64,000 nucleotides of DNA from Ch67 sp041395845 (GTDB lineage: Bacteria; Pseudomonadota; Gammaproteobacteria; Pseudomonadales; Ketobacteraceae). Under the pieces are notes generated by a model that worked only from the letters and a program-made list of their open reading frames with translations, did not search any database and was not told the origin of the DNA. Numbering within the stretch: the stretch's first letter is position 1; each line of letters begins with the position of its first letter. Positions 8,650 to 15,532 of the stretch are shown here, piece after piece. The translations under genes were made by a program, and so were the position numbers. The stretch lies in NCBI GenBank assembly GCA_041395845.1, contig JAWKZS010000015.1, forward strand, positions 20,814 through 84,813, in the 5' to 3' direction.

Positions 8650-8763
8650 GCAGCAGGACGCGGGGGAGTTGAATCAGGACGCACAGCGACAGGGATGTCG
8701 CTGTGCAGCCTCCATGGATGGATTCATGGCGTGTCCGGATTCAACTCCCCCGCGTCCTGCTGC
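8650..8763. repeat. 114-bp palindromic element with 26-bp perfect inverted arms and a nested hairpin
   Basis: The left arm 8650-8675 and right arm 8738-8763 are perfect 26-bp inverted complements, and pairing resumes for four bases after one mismatch (8677-8680 with 8733-8736). Inside, 8681-8690 and 8697-8706 form a second perfect 10-bp stem with a 6-base loop. The element sits between the panB stop and the panC start. No target-site duplication is visible and no second copy was found in the window. It could be a MITE/REP-like insertion or a transcript structure acting between panB and panC. Confidence 0.8.
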
Positions 8764-8774
8764 GGTCCTGTCAA

Positions 8775-9566
8775 TCACTCGAAACTGTGTTCCGGCCCCG
8801 GAAAACTCCCATCCTTCACCGCTTTTACATACGAGGCAAAAGCAGCCGGGAAATTATCGTGACCGGTCATGAAATTCTTGACGAACTTGGCGGGCTTGCG
8901 GGTAGTGGCGCCGAGCATGTCATGCATTACCAGCACCTGGCCGTCGGTGGAATTGCCGGCGCCGATGCCGATCACCGGAATGGACACCTTGCCCATGATT
9001 TCCTGCATCAGATCCGACGGAATGCATTCGTACAGCAGAATCGCAGCGCCAGCCTGTTCCGCCGCAACGGAATCCTCGATCAGCGCCTTGCGTTCGGCCG
9101 GGTCGCGCCCCTGCACCTTGTAGCCGCCGAATTTGTTCACCGATTGTGGCGTCAGGCCCAGGTGCACGCACACCGGCACGCCGCGATCGCTCAGCTTGCG
9201 CACGCTCTCGGTGAGCCAGGCGCCGCCTTCGAGTTTCACCACATGCGCACCGGCGCGCATCAGCGCAGCACAGCTTTCAAAGGTCTGTTCTTCGGTGGCA
9301 TAGGTCATGAACGGCAGATCCGACATGATCAGCGCGCCCTGATTACCCCTGCGCACGCATTCGGTGTGATAGACCATGTCTGCCAGCGTCACCGGCACGG
9401 TGCTGTCGTGGCCCTGCAGTACGTTGCCCAGGGAATCACCCACCAGCAACACCTCGACGCCGGCAGCACTGGCCAGATGGGCAAAGGTGCTGTCGTAGGC
9501 GGTGAGCACGGCAAATTTTTCGCCTTGCTGTTTGAGTTTGTTCAGAGTGCTGAGAGTGACTGGCAT
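8775..9566 (-). CDS. panB: 3-methyl-2-oxobutanoate hydroxymethyltransferase
   Basis: Encodes 263 residues from ATG 9566 (AGGA site 9 bases upstream), the usual PanB length; a longer frame to 9617 has no ribosome site. The enzyme transfers a one-carbon unit from methylene-tetrahydrofolate to ketoisovalerate, giving ketopantoate. Signatures are LTAYDSTFAHLASAAGVE, LLVGDSLGNVLQGHDST (the metal-binding Asp region) and VKLEGGAWL. It lies in the pcnB-folK-dNK-panB-panC series, 47 bases after the kinase gene. Confidence 0.97.
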   Translation of the reverse strand: MPVTLSTLNKLKQQGEKFAVLTAYDSTFAHLASAAGVEVLLVGDSLGNVLQGHDSTVPVTLADMVYHTECVRRGNQGALIMSDLPFMTYATEEQTFESCAALMRAGAHVVKLEGGAWLTESVRKLSDRGVPVCVHLGLTPQSVNKFGGYKVQGRDPAERKALIEDSVAAEQAGAAILLYECIPSDLMQEIMGKVSIPVIGIGAGNSTDGQVLVMHDMLGATTRKPAKFVKNFMTGHDNFPAAFASYVKAVKDGSFPGPEHSFE

Positions 9567-9613
9567 ATCGCTGGGTCCTGCTGGTTGGGCGGCGTATCGA
9601 CGATGATTGCCGA

Positions 9614-10285
9614 TCAATACGCGGCCGGGTTGAAGAAGTGACGCCCGCTGCGGATGCCCAGAATATACTGCAGCAGGTTTTCGTAGTCACGGGTGCTTTC
9701 TGCCAAGTTGAGTTCGCTGGTATTGACGATCAGCAGCGGCGCGGCGTCGTAATGCAGGAAGAACCGGTTGTACGCTTCGCTCAGACGTTCCAGGTAGCTA
9801 TCCGGCATTCCCTGTTCACTGGCAATGCCACGTTTTTTTATCCGTTGCTGCAGGATATCCACCGGCGCCTGCAGATAGATCACCAGGTCCGGTGTTGGTG
9901 TTTCCTGAATGGCGTGCTGGTAGATTTTTTCGTACAGCGCGAATTCGTCATCATCCAGCGTCAGTGACGCAAACAGTTTGTCTTTCTGGATCAGAAAATC
10001 CGCTACCCGCACTGGCTGGAACAGGTCGTTCTGGCGCAGGGCATTGAGTTGGTCGCGACGCTGGAACAGAAAGAACAGCTGAGTCTGCAGTGCCCACTGG
10101 CGGTTGTTCTGATAGAAGCGTTCCAGAAACGGATTTTCCTCGGCCGCTTCCAGCAGCGTGTCGTAGCCGAAGGTGTGGGCGAGTTTTTTGGTGAGGGTGG
10201 TTTTGCCCACGCCGATAGGGCCTTCCACCACAATAAAACGTGGCGGGTCGGTAAGCGGAAGCGACGTCGTGTCAGTCATGTTCAT
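9614..10285 (-). CDS. deoxynucleoside kinase (dAdo/dGuo kinase-like)
   Basis: Encodes about 223 residues from ATG 10285 (ATG 10279 is equally possible); both overlap the folK stop. The Walker A loop is FIVVEGPIGVGKTTLTKKL near residue 25. ENPFLERFYQN and LQTQLFFLFQRRDQL are the substrate-site segments of the dNK family, and the LID Arg region is QRIKKRGIASEQGM. Members phosphorylate deoxyadenosine/deoxyguanosine for salvage. Its position between folK and panB is common in several gammaproteobacteria but it is absent from the P. aeruginosa version of this operon. Exact nucleoside preference is not deducible. Confidence 0.88.
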   Translation of the reverse strand: MNMTDTTSLPLTDPPRFIVVEGPIGVGKTTLTKKLAHTFGYDTLLEAAEENPFLERFYQNNRQWALQTQLFFLFQRRDQLNALRQNDLFQPVRVADFLIQKDKLFASLTLDDDEFALYEKIYQHAIQETPTPDLVIYLQAPVDILQQRIKKRGIASEQGMPDSYLERLSEAYNRFFLHYDAAPLLIVNTSELNLAESTRDYENLLQYILGIRSGRHFFNPAAY

Positions 10286-10763
10286 CCAGCCGCCAGATGC
10301 CATCGCTGCCACAGCGATGCACCAGTTCACGTAGCAACTGGCCATCGGGCAGCATCAGATCCGGTGCCAGGTCAAACAGCGGCAGCAGCACAAAGTTACG
10401 CTCCTGCATGCGCGGATGGGGAATGTGCAGATGGGGCTGATCAATCACCTGATCGCCATACAGCAGAATGTCCAGATCCAGGGTACGGGGCAGCCAGCGC
10501 ACCGGGCCCCGTTCACGGCCGTGCTGCTGTTCGATGCCTTGCAGGGCTTTGAGCAGAACGTCGGCGGGCAGGGTGGTGCGGATATGGGCGGCGCCATTGA
10601 CGTAATCCGGCTGCTCGCCGGGGCCAATGGCCTTGCTGCCATAGAACGGCGATACCGCCACCAGTTCAACCTGCTCAAGTGCGCCCATGGCATCGACACA
10701 GCGCTGTAATTGCTGCAGTGGCGACGCCAGATTGCTGCCGAGCCCCAGAAAAACATCAATCAT
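10272..10763 (-). CDS. folK: 2-amino-4-hydroxy-6-hydroxymethyldihydropteridine pyrophosphokinase
   Basis: Encodes 163 residues. HPPK transfers pyrophosphate from ATP to the pterin precursor in folate synthesis. Signatures are FLGLGSNLASPLQQL at the N-terminus, YVNGAAHI, and RWLPRTLDLDILLYGD with the family Arg and the DxD metal ligands, then HPRMQERNFVLLPL. It starts 9 bases after the pcnB stop and its end overlaps the kinase start, so the genes form one tight operon. Confidence 0.97.
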   Translation of the reverse strand: MIDVFLGLGSNLASPLQQLQRCVDAMGALEQVELVAVSPFYGSKAIGPGEQPDYVNGAAHIRTTLPADVLLKALQGIEQQHGRERGPVRWLPRTLDLDILLYGDQVIDQPHLHIPHPRMQERNFVLLPLFDLAPDLMLPDGQLLRELVHRCGSDGIWRLDEHD

Positions 10764-10772
10764 GGGAATCGC

Positions 10773-12143
10773 TCAGCCGGCGTTGTTGGGGCGACGGTTG
10801 CGACGGCGATTGTTGTTGTAGCGCCGGCGTTTCTTTTGCGGTTTCTGGCCCAGGTTCTGGCACAGCTGTTCGCGTTCCGGGTGATCGGCCTGCTGGTACT
10901 GGGTCCACCATTCGCCGAGGCCTGGTTCGCTTTCACCGGCTTCTTCGCGCAGCAGCAGAAAATCATAGGCGGCGCGGAAACGGGGGTGGGCAAAGGTCTG
11001 CTCGCAGCGGCGCGCAGAACGTTGTGCCAGTTTTCCCTGCAGTTCCCAGATTTCCCGCATGGGCATGCTGAAACGTTTGGGAATGGACACCTGGCGGGAC
11101 TGTTCGTGAATCACCTGCTGAATGGCTTTCTGCAGGGCCGGTGCCGGGGGAATGCCATCGGCGCAGTAGCCCTGCCACAGCCGCTGCAGCGGCCCCCACA
11201 GCAATACCGCCAGCAGGAAATAGGGTGTTACCGGTTTGTCTTCGGCAATGCGCACGTCGGTATTGCGCAACGCCAGCTCGATCATGCGGTTGGCACCGGG
11301 AGTGATGTTGACCTCCGGGGCGGCACCGGGGAACAGCCAGCGGGTCAGCTGGTTCTGGTTGAGCAGGGGCCACACGGCCTGGGCATGGCCGCTCAGGAAC
11401 AGCTTGAGGAATTCTTCAAACAGGCGCGCCGGCGGAATTACCGCCAGCAGATCCGCCAGTTTCGGAATCGGTGCGGCGGTGGCTGGTTCCAGAGTGAATC
11501 CCAGTTTGGCGGCAAAGCGCACTGCCCGCAGCATGCGCACCGGGTCTTCGCGGTAACGCTGTTCCGGGTCGCCGATCAGGCGCAGGCGCTTGTGGCGGAT
11601 GTCGTCGTAGCCATTCACGAAATCGATGATGGCGCCATCGGTGTGGCGGTAGTACAGCGCGTTGGCGGTGAAATCGCGACGCACGGCGTCTTCGTCCAGG
11701 GTGCCAAACACGTTGTCCCGCAGCAGCAGGCCCTCGTCAGTCTGGTGCGAGGCGTGCTCGTCATCTTCGCCCACGTTCTGGTGCGAGGCGCGGAAGGTAG
11801 CGACTTCGATCACGTCGCGGCCGAAGCGCACATGGGCCAGCCTGAAACGGCGGCCAATCAGCCGGCAGTTGCGGAACTGGGCGCGGATCTGTTCCGGTGT
11901 AGCGCTGGTGGCCACATCGAAATCCTTCGGGTGCATACCGGTGAGGCCGTCACGGATCGAACCACCCACCAGATAGGCTTCGTAGCCGGCATTGGTCAGG
12001 GTATCGAGGATGCTCAATACGCTGCGACCGATGTCTTGTTCCGGGAAATGGTGCTCGCCACGGGGAATTTCGCGACGGACGATGGTGGTTTTGGAATTAC
12101 CCTTGATCAGACCTTTGATTTTCTGGATCAGCCGTTTTGGCAT
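10773..12143 (-). CDS. pcnB: poly(A) polymerase I
   Basis: Encodes 456 residues from ATG 12143 (in-frame ATG 12227 is too far upstream). The nucleotidyltransferase core is evident: YLVGGSIRDGLTGMHPKDFDVAT contains the G[GS] and DxD catalytic motifs near residue 65, and RFRLAHVRFGRDVIEVATFR and EDPVRMLRAVRFAAKLGF are the tRNA-nucleotidyltransferase/PcnB motifs. The C-terminus is very basic (KPQKKRRRYNNNRRRNRR), usual for PcnB RNA binding. It adds 3' A-tails that promote RNA decay. It is the first gene of the folK/pan operon. Confidence 0.96.
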   Translation of the reverse strand: MPKRLIQKIKGLIKGNSKTTIVRREIPRGEHHFPEQDIGRSVLSILDTLTNAGYEAYLVGGSIRDGLTGMHPKDFDVATSATPEQIRAQFRNCRLIGRRFRLAHVRFGRDVIEVATFRASHQNVGEDDEHASHQTDEGLLLRDNVFGTLDEDAVRRDFTANALYYRHTDGAIIDFVNGYDDIRHKRLRLIGDPEQRYREDPVRMLRAVRFAAKLGFTLEPATAAPIPKLADLLAVIPPARLFEEFLKLFLSGHAQAVWPLLNQNQLTRWLFPGAAPEVNITPGANRMIELALRNTDVRIAEDKPVTPYFLLAVLLWGPLQRLWQGYCADGIPPAPALQKAIQQVIHEQSRQVSIPKRFSMPMREIWELQGKLAQRSARRCEQTFAHPRFRAAYDFLLLREEAGESEPGLGEWWTQYQQADHPEREQLCQNLGQKPQKKRRRYNNNRRRNRRPNNAG

Positions 12144-12292
12144 GGGGGCGGACGCGCCTTTTTGAAATAGTGGAAAATGGATGCTGATTCTAGCACCGCT
12201 GTCAATAGGATAGTACCCAATATTCAACAGGTTAGTGTCTTGGGGCGCGGCCTTCCAGTCTGGCGGCGTCAGGAGGTGTGATGAAAGGCGGT

Positions 12293-13006
12293 TTATTCGA
12301 CTCGGGCGACCAGACCGGCTTCGCTTGCCAGCGCACTTGCCCGCGCTTGCTGGGCGCTGTCACAGGTCAGAAACGCCGACGACGTCAGCCATTCCCGGTT
12401 CGGGTAGTAGGCAAACACGTACTGGCCATCTTTCAGATGATCAATCAAAGGCTTGGCCACATCACGACGGACGGCAGGGCAGCCCAGGCTGCGACCGATA
12501 CGCCCCTGTTTGCTGATCAGTCCGGGATTCACGTAGTCGGCGCCATGAATCACGATGGCGCGCTCGAATGCGTTGTCGTTGACGCCCTGTTCCACACCTT
12601 CCATGCGCAGCGAGTAGCCGTGCTTGCCGTAGTAGGTATTCATGGTGCGGAACAGTCCCAGGCTGGACTGGAAGCTGCCATTGGTGTTGGAAAACTGGTT
12701 GGCGTAATTCATGCCGGAATTACGGCCATGGGCCACCAGTTCGCGGAACAGCAGTTTGCGCTGTTTGACGTCGAACACCCACAGGCGCTTTGCGGTGGAT
12801 GGCAAGGAGTAATCGATGATGGCTAGTCGCTCTGGGGCGGCCATACCGCTCTCGGTGGCGCATTGCATCGCGGCGACTGCGAGGTGCACGACATTGGCCT
12901 TGGCATTCGGTGCCGCCAGTGCCAGTGCGTGGGCGAGACTGTCTGCCAGGGTTACACCCGGCATACACAGTGCGAGCAACAGTAACAGACGGTTCATTGT
13001 TTTCAT
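12293..13006 (-). CDS. exported L,D-transpeptidase-type catalytic domain protein (YkuD-like family)
   Basis: Encodes 237 residues from ATG 13006; the 29 extra upstream codons are not signal-like. The signal peptide (MKTMNRLLLLLALCMPGVTLA) directs export. The C-terminal domain has AIVIHGADYVNPG and then GRIGRSLGCPAV, the His and Ser-x-Gly-Cys motif of L,D-transpeptidases in the 'murein L,D-transpeptidase catalytic domain' family. It likely acts on peptidoglycan stem peptides in the periplasm. It is divergent from the second L,D-transpeptidase gene, with only 80 bases between starts. Whether it forms crosslinks or is a hydrolase is unknown. Confidence 0.85.
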   Translation of the reverse strand: MKTMNRLLLLLALCMPGVTLADSLAHALALAAPNAKANVVHLAVAAMQCATESGMAAPERLAIIDYSLPSTAKRLWVFDVKQRKLLFRELVAHGRNSGMNYANQFSNTNGSFQSSLGLFRTMNTYYGKHGYSLRMEGVEQGVNDNAFERAIVIHGADYVNPGLISKQGRIGRSLGCPAVRRDVAKPLIDHLKDGQYVFAYYPNREWLTSSAFLTCDSAQQARASALASEAGLVARVE

Positions 13007-13086
13007 GAAGACACCAGTGGGACAATGGCGTTTACACCGATCCCGCAACCTCATATTCGTTCTGTTCGATGCCATCGGAGTCTGAT

Positions 13087-14748
13087 GTGGCAAGGAAAGT
13101 TATTGTTTTTATTCGCCCTTGGCTGGCGCTTCTGTCCCTGATGCTGGCAGCCTGTGCCGGTCAACCACCGGTGGCACCCGTATTGCCTGCCGGGCCCGAT
13201 CCGGCAACGGTTCTGCCGGGCCTCATCCAGGAGCGGGTTAGCGCCCTGATGCAGCAGGAGTCAGGCCCGTCTGCGGATGTCCAGGCCATGAGCCTGGCGC
13301 AGGGAATCGAAAACTTCTATCGCAAGCGGCGCTATCAGCCGGCCTGGCGCGATCCGGTCATGCTGGACCAGCTGCTGGCGTCATTGGCAGACCTGCGTTT
13401 CGATGGCCTTGACCCAGATGAGTATAGTCTGTCGCTGCTGAGACAAAAGCGCGCCAATATCACGGAAGTGACACCGGTCACAGAATTGGCCGATCTTGAC
13501 ATGACAGCAACCCGGGCCTGTTTGCTCGCACTCAACCATCTACATCAGGGCAAATTGGACCCGGCCCGGCTTGAACCGCACTGGAATTTTTCCAGTAACG
13601 GTGTCCGCCCCCAGAGCCTGATCCGCAGTTTGCGCAAGGCACTGCAACAGGGTGATCTGGCTCTGGCGTTCGATCAGGCCCGCCCGTCCCATCCGGCCTA
13701 TCAGCAATTGCGTGCTGGTTTGCGCCAGCTCTATGTTATTGAATCGAAAGGCGGTTGGCCCCAGCTGCCGGATGGCCCCAGTCTCAAGCCAGGCATGCAT
13801 GACCCGCGGGTGCCCCTGCTGCGGCAGCGACTGGTGCTGGTGGGGGTGCTGGCACCGGAACAGGCAACCGGCCGCCGGTTTGATGCCATCCTCGAGCAGG
13901 CCGTGCGTCAATATCAGGTTGAACAGAATCTGGATGTGGATGGCGCCGTGGGCAAGCAGACCCGGGCCGCCCTCAATGTGCCAGTACAGCAGCGAATCGA
14001 CCAGTTGCGGGTGAATCTGGAGCGGGGGCGGTGGCTGTTGCATGAAGCCAAGGGAGATTTCCTGCTGGTGGACATCGCCGGTTACCGCATTCAGTTATTC
14101 CGCGACGGCAGGCAGGTCTGGTCTGCCCGCACCCAGGTGGGCAAACCCTACCGCAGCACGCCAATCATCAAGTCGCGGGTAACCTACGTGACTTTCAACC
14201 CGACCTGGACCATTCCGCCTACCATCTTCAAGGAAGACATCATTCCCAAGGTGCAGCATGACCCTGGCTATCTGGCTGCGAACGGTATCCGGGTGTTGGA
14301 TTACCGCGGCAACGAACTGGATCCTGCTGGTATCGACTGGGAGCGCCCTGGCAATATACTGCTGCGCCAGGATGCCGGCCCGATGAATCCGTTGGGTCAG
14401 GTGGTGATCCGCTTCCCCAATGCCCATGCCGTGTACATGCACGATACCCCCAGCAAGACCAATTTTGGCCGGGGCCAACGGGCATTCAGCTCCGGCTGTA
14501 TCCGGGTCGAGCGGCCGCTTGAGCTGGTAGAGTTGCTGTTTGATGACGCCAAACGCTGGAATCGGGAGGCGATCGAGGCTGCCATTGCGACCGGTGTAAC
14601 CCGGGATGTCGGGTTTGCATTGCCGGTTCCGATACTGGTGACCTATTCAACGGTCGGGCTGGCCAGTGACGGGCGCGTGGTGTTCAAGCAGGATATCTAT
14701 GAGCGTGATGCGGCGCTGCTGGCGGCGTTGCAGCAGAAGGGCCTGTAA
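13087..14748 (+). CDS. L,D-transpeptidase with peptidoglycan-binding domain (YcbB/LdtD type), lipoprotein
   Basis: Encodes 553 residues. GTG 13087 is chosen because GGAG (13077-13080) sits 6 bases upstream; ATG 13069 has no ribosome site. The signal ends LLSLMLAACAG, a lipobox. Domain order: an LdtD N-terminal region, a PG_binding_1 repeat (DPRVPLLRQRLVLVGVL, then QYQVEQNLDVDGAVGKQT), and a YkuD catalytic domain with YMHDTPSK and AFSSGCIRVERP, the His and catalytic Cys. LdtD-type enzymes make 3-3 crosslinks in peptidoglycan and confer beta-lactam tolerance when active. It lies immediately before the terminator of the oppositely oriented crcZ. Confidence 0.92.
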   Translation: MARKVIVFIRPWLALLSLMLAACAGQPPVAPVLPAGPDPATVLPGLIQERVSALMQQESGPSADVQAMSLAQGIENFYRKRRYQPAWRDPVMLDQLLASLADLRFDGLDPDEYSLSLLRQKRANITEVTPVTELADLDMTATRACLLALNHLHQGKLDPARLEPHWNFSSNGVRPQSLIRSLRKALQQGDLALAFDQARPSHPAYQQLRAGLRQLYVIESKGGWPQLPDGPSLKPGMHDPRVPLLRQRLVLVGVLAPEQATGRRFDAILEQAVRQYQVEQNLDVDGAVGKQTRAALNVPVQQRIDQLRVNLERGRWLLHEAKGDFLLVDIAGYRIQLFRDGRQVWSARTQVGKPYRSTPIIKSRVTYVTFNPTWTIPPTIFKEDIIPKVQHDPGYLAANGIRVLDYRGNELDPAGIDWERPGNILLRQDAGPMNPLGQVVIRFPNAHAVYMHDTPSKTNFGRGQRAFSSGCIRVERPLELVELLFDDAKRWNREAIEAAIATGVTRDVGFALPVPILVTYSTVGLASDGRVVFKQDIYERDAALLAALQQKGL

Positions 14749-14780
14749 ACCGGGTGGAATTTTTCTGAAGTCTTAAAATC

Positions 14781-14807
14781 AAAAAGGGAAAGCGTCTGCT
14801 TTCCCTT
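14781..14807 (-). terminator. intrinsic terminator of crcZ
   Basis: The minus-strand stem AAGGGAAAGC / GCTTTCCCTT (14807-14798 and 14793-14784) has a 4-base loop and is followed by a run of five T. It closes the small RNA and, on the plus strand, may also act on the L,D-transpeptidase transcript arriving from the left. Confidence 0.9.
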
Positions 14808-15160
14808 ATGCTTCATCTTTGTTTTTATTCTTATCGAAGTAGAATTCTGTTCTTGGATCCGGGCCCAGTGGGCCCGGATCTCAGTGCCGACTCTTATTGT
14901 TGTTTTTCAGCGTTTATTATTGTTATTGATCGCTTTTATTATTGTTGTTTGCTTTGCCTGTTTTGTTTTCTTGTTATTGTTGTGTGGTGGTGAAATTTCC
15001 AGGTAACCCGGGTCAGTCTTTATTATTGTAGTTATCTGACTTTCCCGGGTTACCTTTGGGTGTTAACCCGAAAGACACCACGCTATCTTTATTATTGTTA
15101 TTAGTGATTTTTAAACCGGCTCGGAATCTTTTTTTTATTGTTGTTGTCTCTGCCGGTACG
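14781..15160 (-). ncRNA. crcZ: CrcZ-type Hfq/Crc-sequestering small RNA
   Basis: This ~380-nt non-coding interval lies directly downstream of cbrB on the same strand, exactly where CrcZ (about 400 nt) lies in Pseudomonas. On the minus strand it carries seven A-rich motifs of the AAnAAnAA class, the Crc/Hfq catabolite-activity motif, e.g. AACAATAATAA. They lie near 15135-15147, 15088-15104, 15019-15035, 14971-14982, 14933-14950, 14913-14928 and 14891-14907. It is bounded by a sigma-54 promoter (15171-15186) and a perfect intrinsic terminator (14784-14807). Motif 1 sits in the loop of an ACCGGC/GCCGGT stem and motif 3 in the loop of an 11-bp stem (GGTAACCCGGG). The transcription start is estimated. 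By homology it titrates Hfq-Crc and relieves carbon catabolite repression. Confidence 0.88.
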
Positions 15161-15170
15161 CCAAATACAT

Positions 15171-15186
15171 TGCAGACCCCGTGCCA
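15171..15186 (-). promoter_or_regulatory. sigma-54 (RpoN) promoter of crcZ
   Basis: The minus-strand sequence TGGCACGGGGTCTGCA matches the RpoN consensus almost exactly: GG at 15185-15184, ten bases, GC at 15173-15172. The start would be near 15160. CbrB, encoded just upstream, is a sigma-54 activator, so the pairing of regulator and promoter is direct. Confidence 0.88.
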
Positions 15187-15269
15187 CTTTTCTTGAAATT
15201 AAACAAATCAAATAAAATCAATAAGTTAACAATGTTAAGGTATGTAAAGACGGGAACTTGTCAATATTC

Positions 15270-15432
15270 TGTTACCTGCTACCGCTGAATGTGTTTCTTT
15301 TTGTGTGTATCAAGGTAACACGGGCCCCACCGGGAACACCGGTAACACTCGTAACAACCGTTACGCTTTCCATCAAAGATCAGTAGATTATTGAATGCGT
15401 CCGCCCCGGTCCGCGAGCCAGCAGGGCGTTAC
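15270..15432 (-). promoter_or_regulatory. candidate CbrB upstream activating sites for crcZ
   Basis: The 85-260 bases upstream of the crcZ sigma-54 promoter hold repeated GTAAC/GTTAC half-sites: TGTTAC 15270-15275, GTAACA 15315-15320, 15342-15347 and 15351-15356, GTTAC 15360-15364 and 15428-15432. The CbrB target reported for Pseudomonas crcZ is built of TGTTAC/GTAACA half-sites at such distances. The rest of 15187-15532 contains no gene. Confidence 0.65.
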
Positions 15433-15532
15433 CGTTATTGTGGCGTCAATGTTTGGTTGATAAGTGAGCAAGCTTGAGCGTCAGGAAGTCGACGCTCAAT
15501 GTGGAGGGCGGAAAGATTGTGGGGCTTGCAGA

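Noticed and set aside
8738..8763. Right arm of the palindrome as a tRNA T-arm/3' end
   Set aside because: GATTCAACTCC is only loosely T-loop-like; there is no acceptor, anticodon arm or CCA-compatible cloverleaf, and the arm is part of a perfect inverted repeat.
10710..12170. 486-residue open frame on the plus strand
   Set aside because: A mirror of pcnB, which has catalytic motifs and operon context; this frame has neither.
14885..15150. Repeated TTATTATTGTT motifs as a CRISPR or VNTR array
   Set aside because: Copies are imperfect, spacing varies, there is no spacer structure, and they match A-rich Hfq/Crc sites on the other strand within a promoter-terminator unit.
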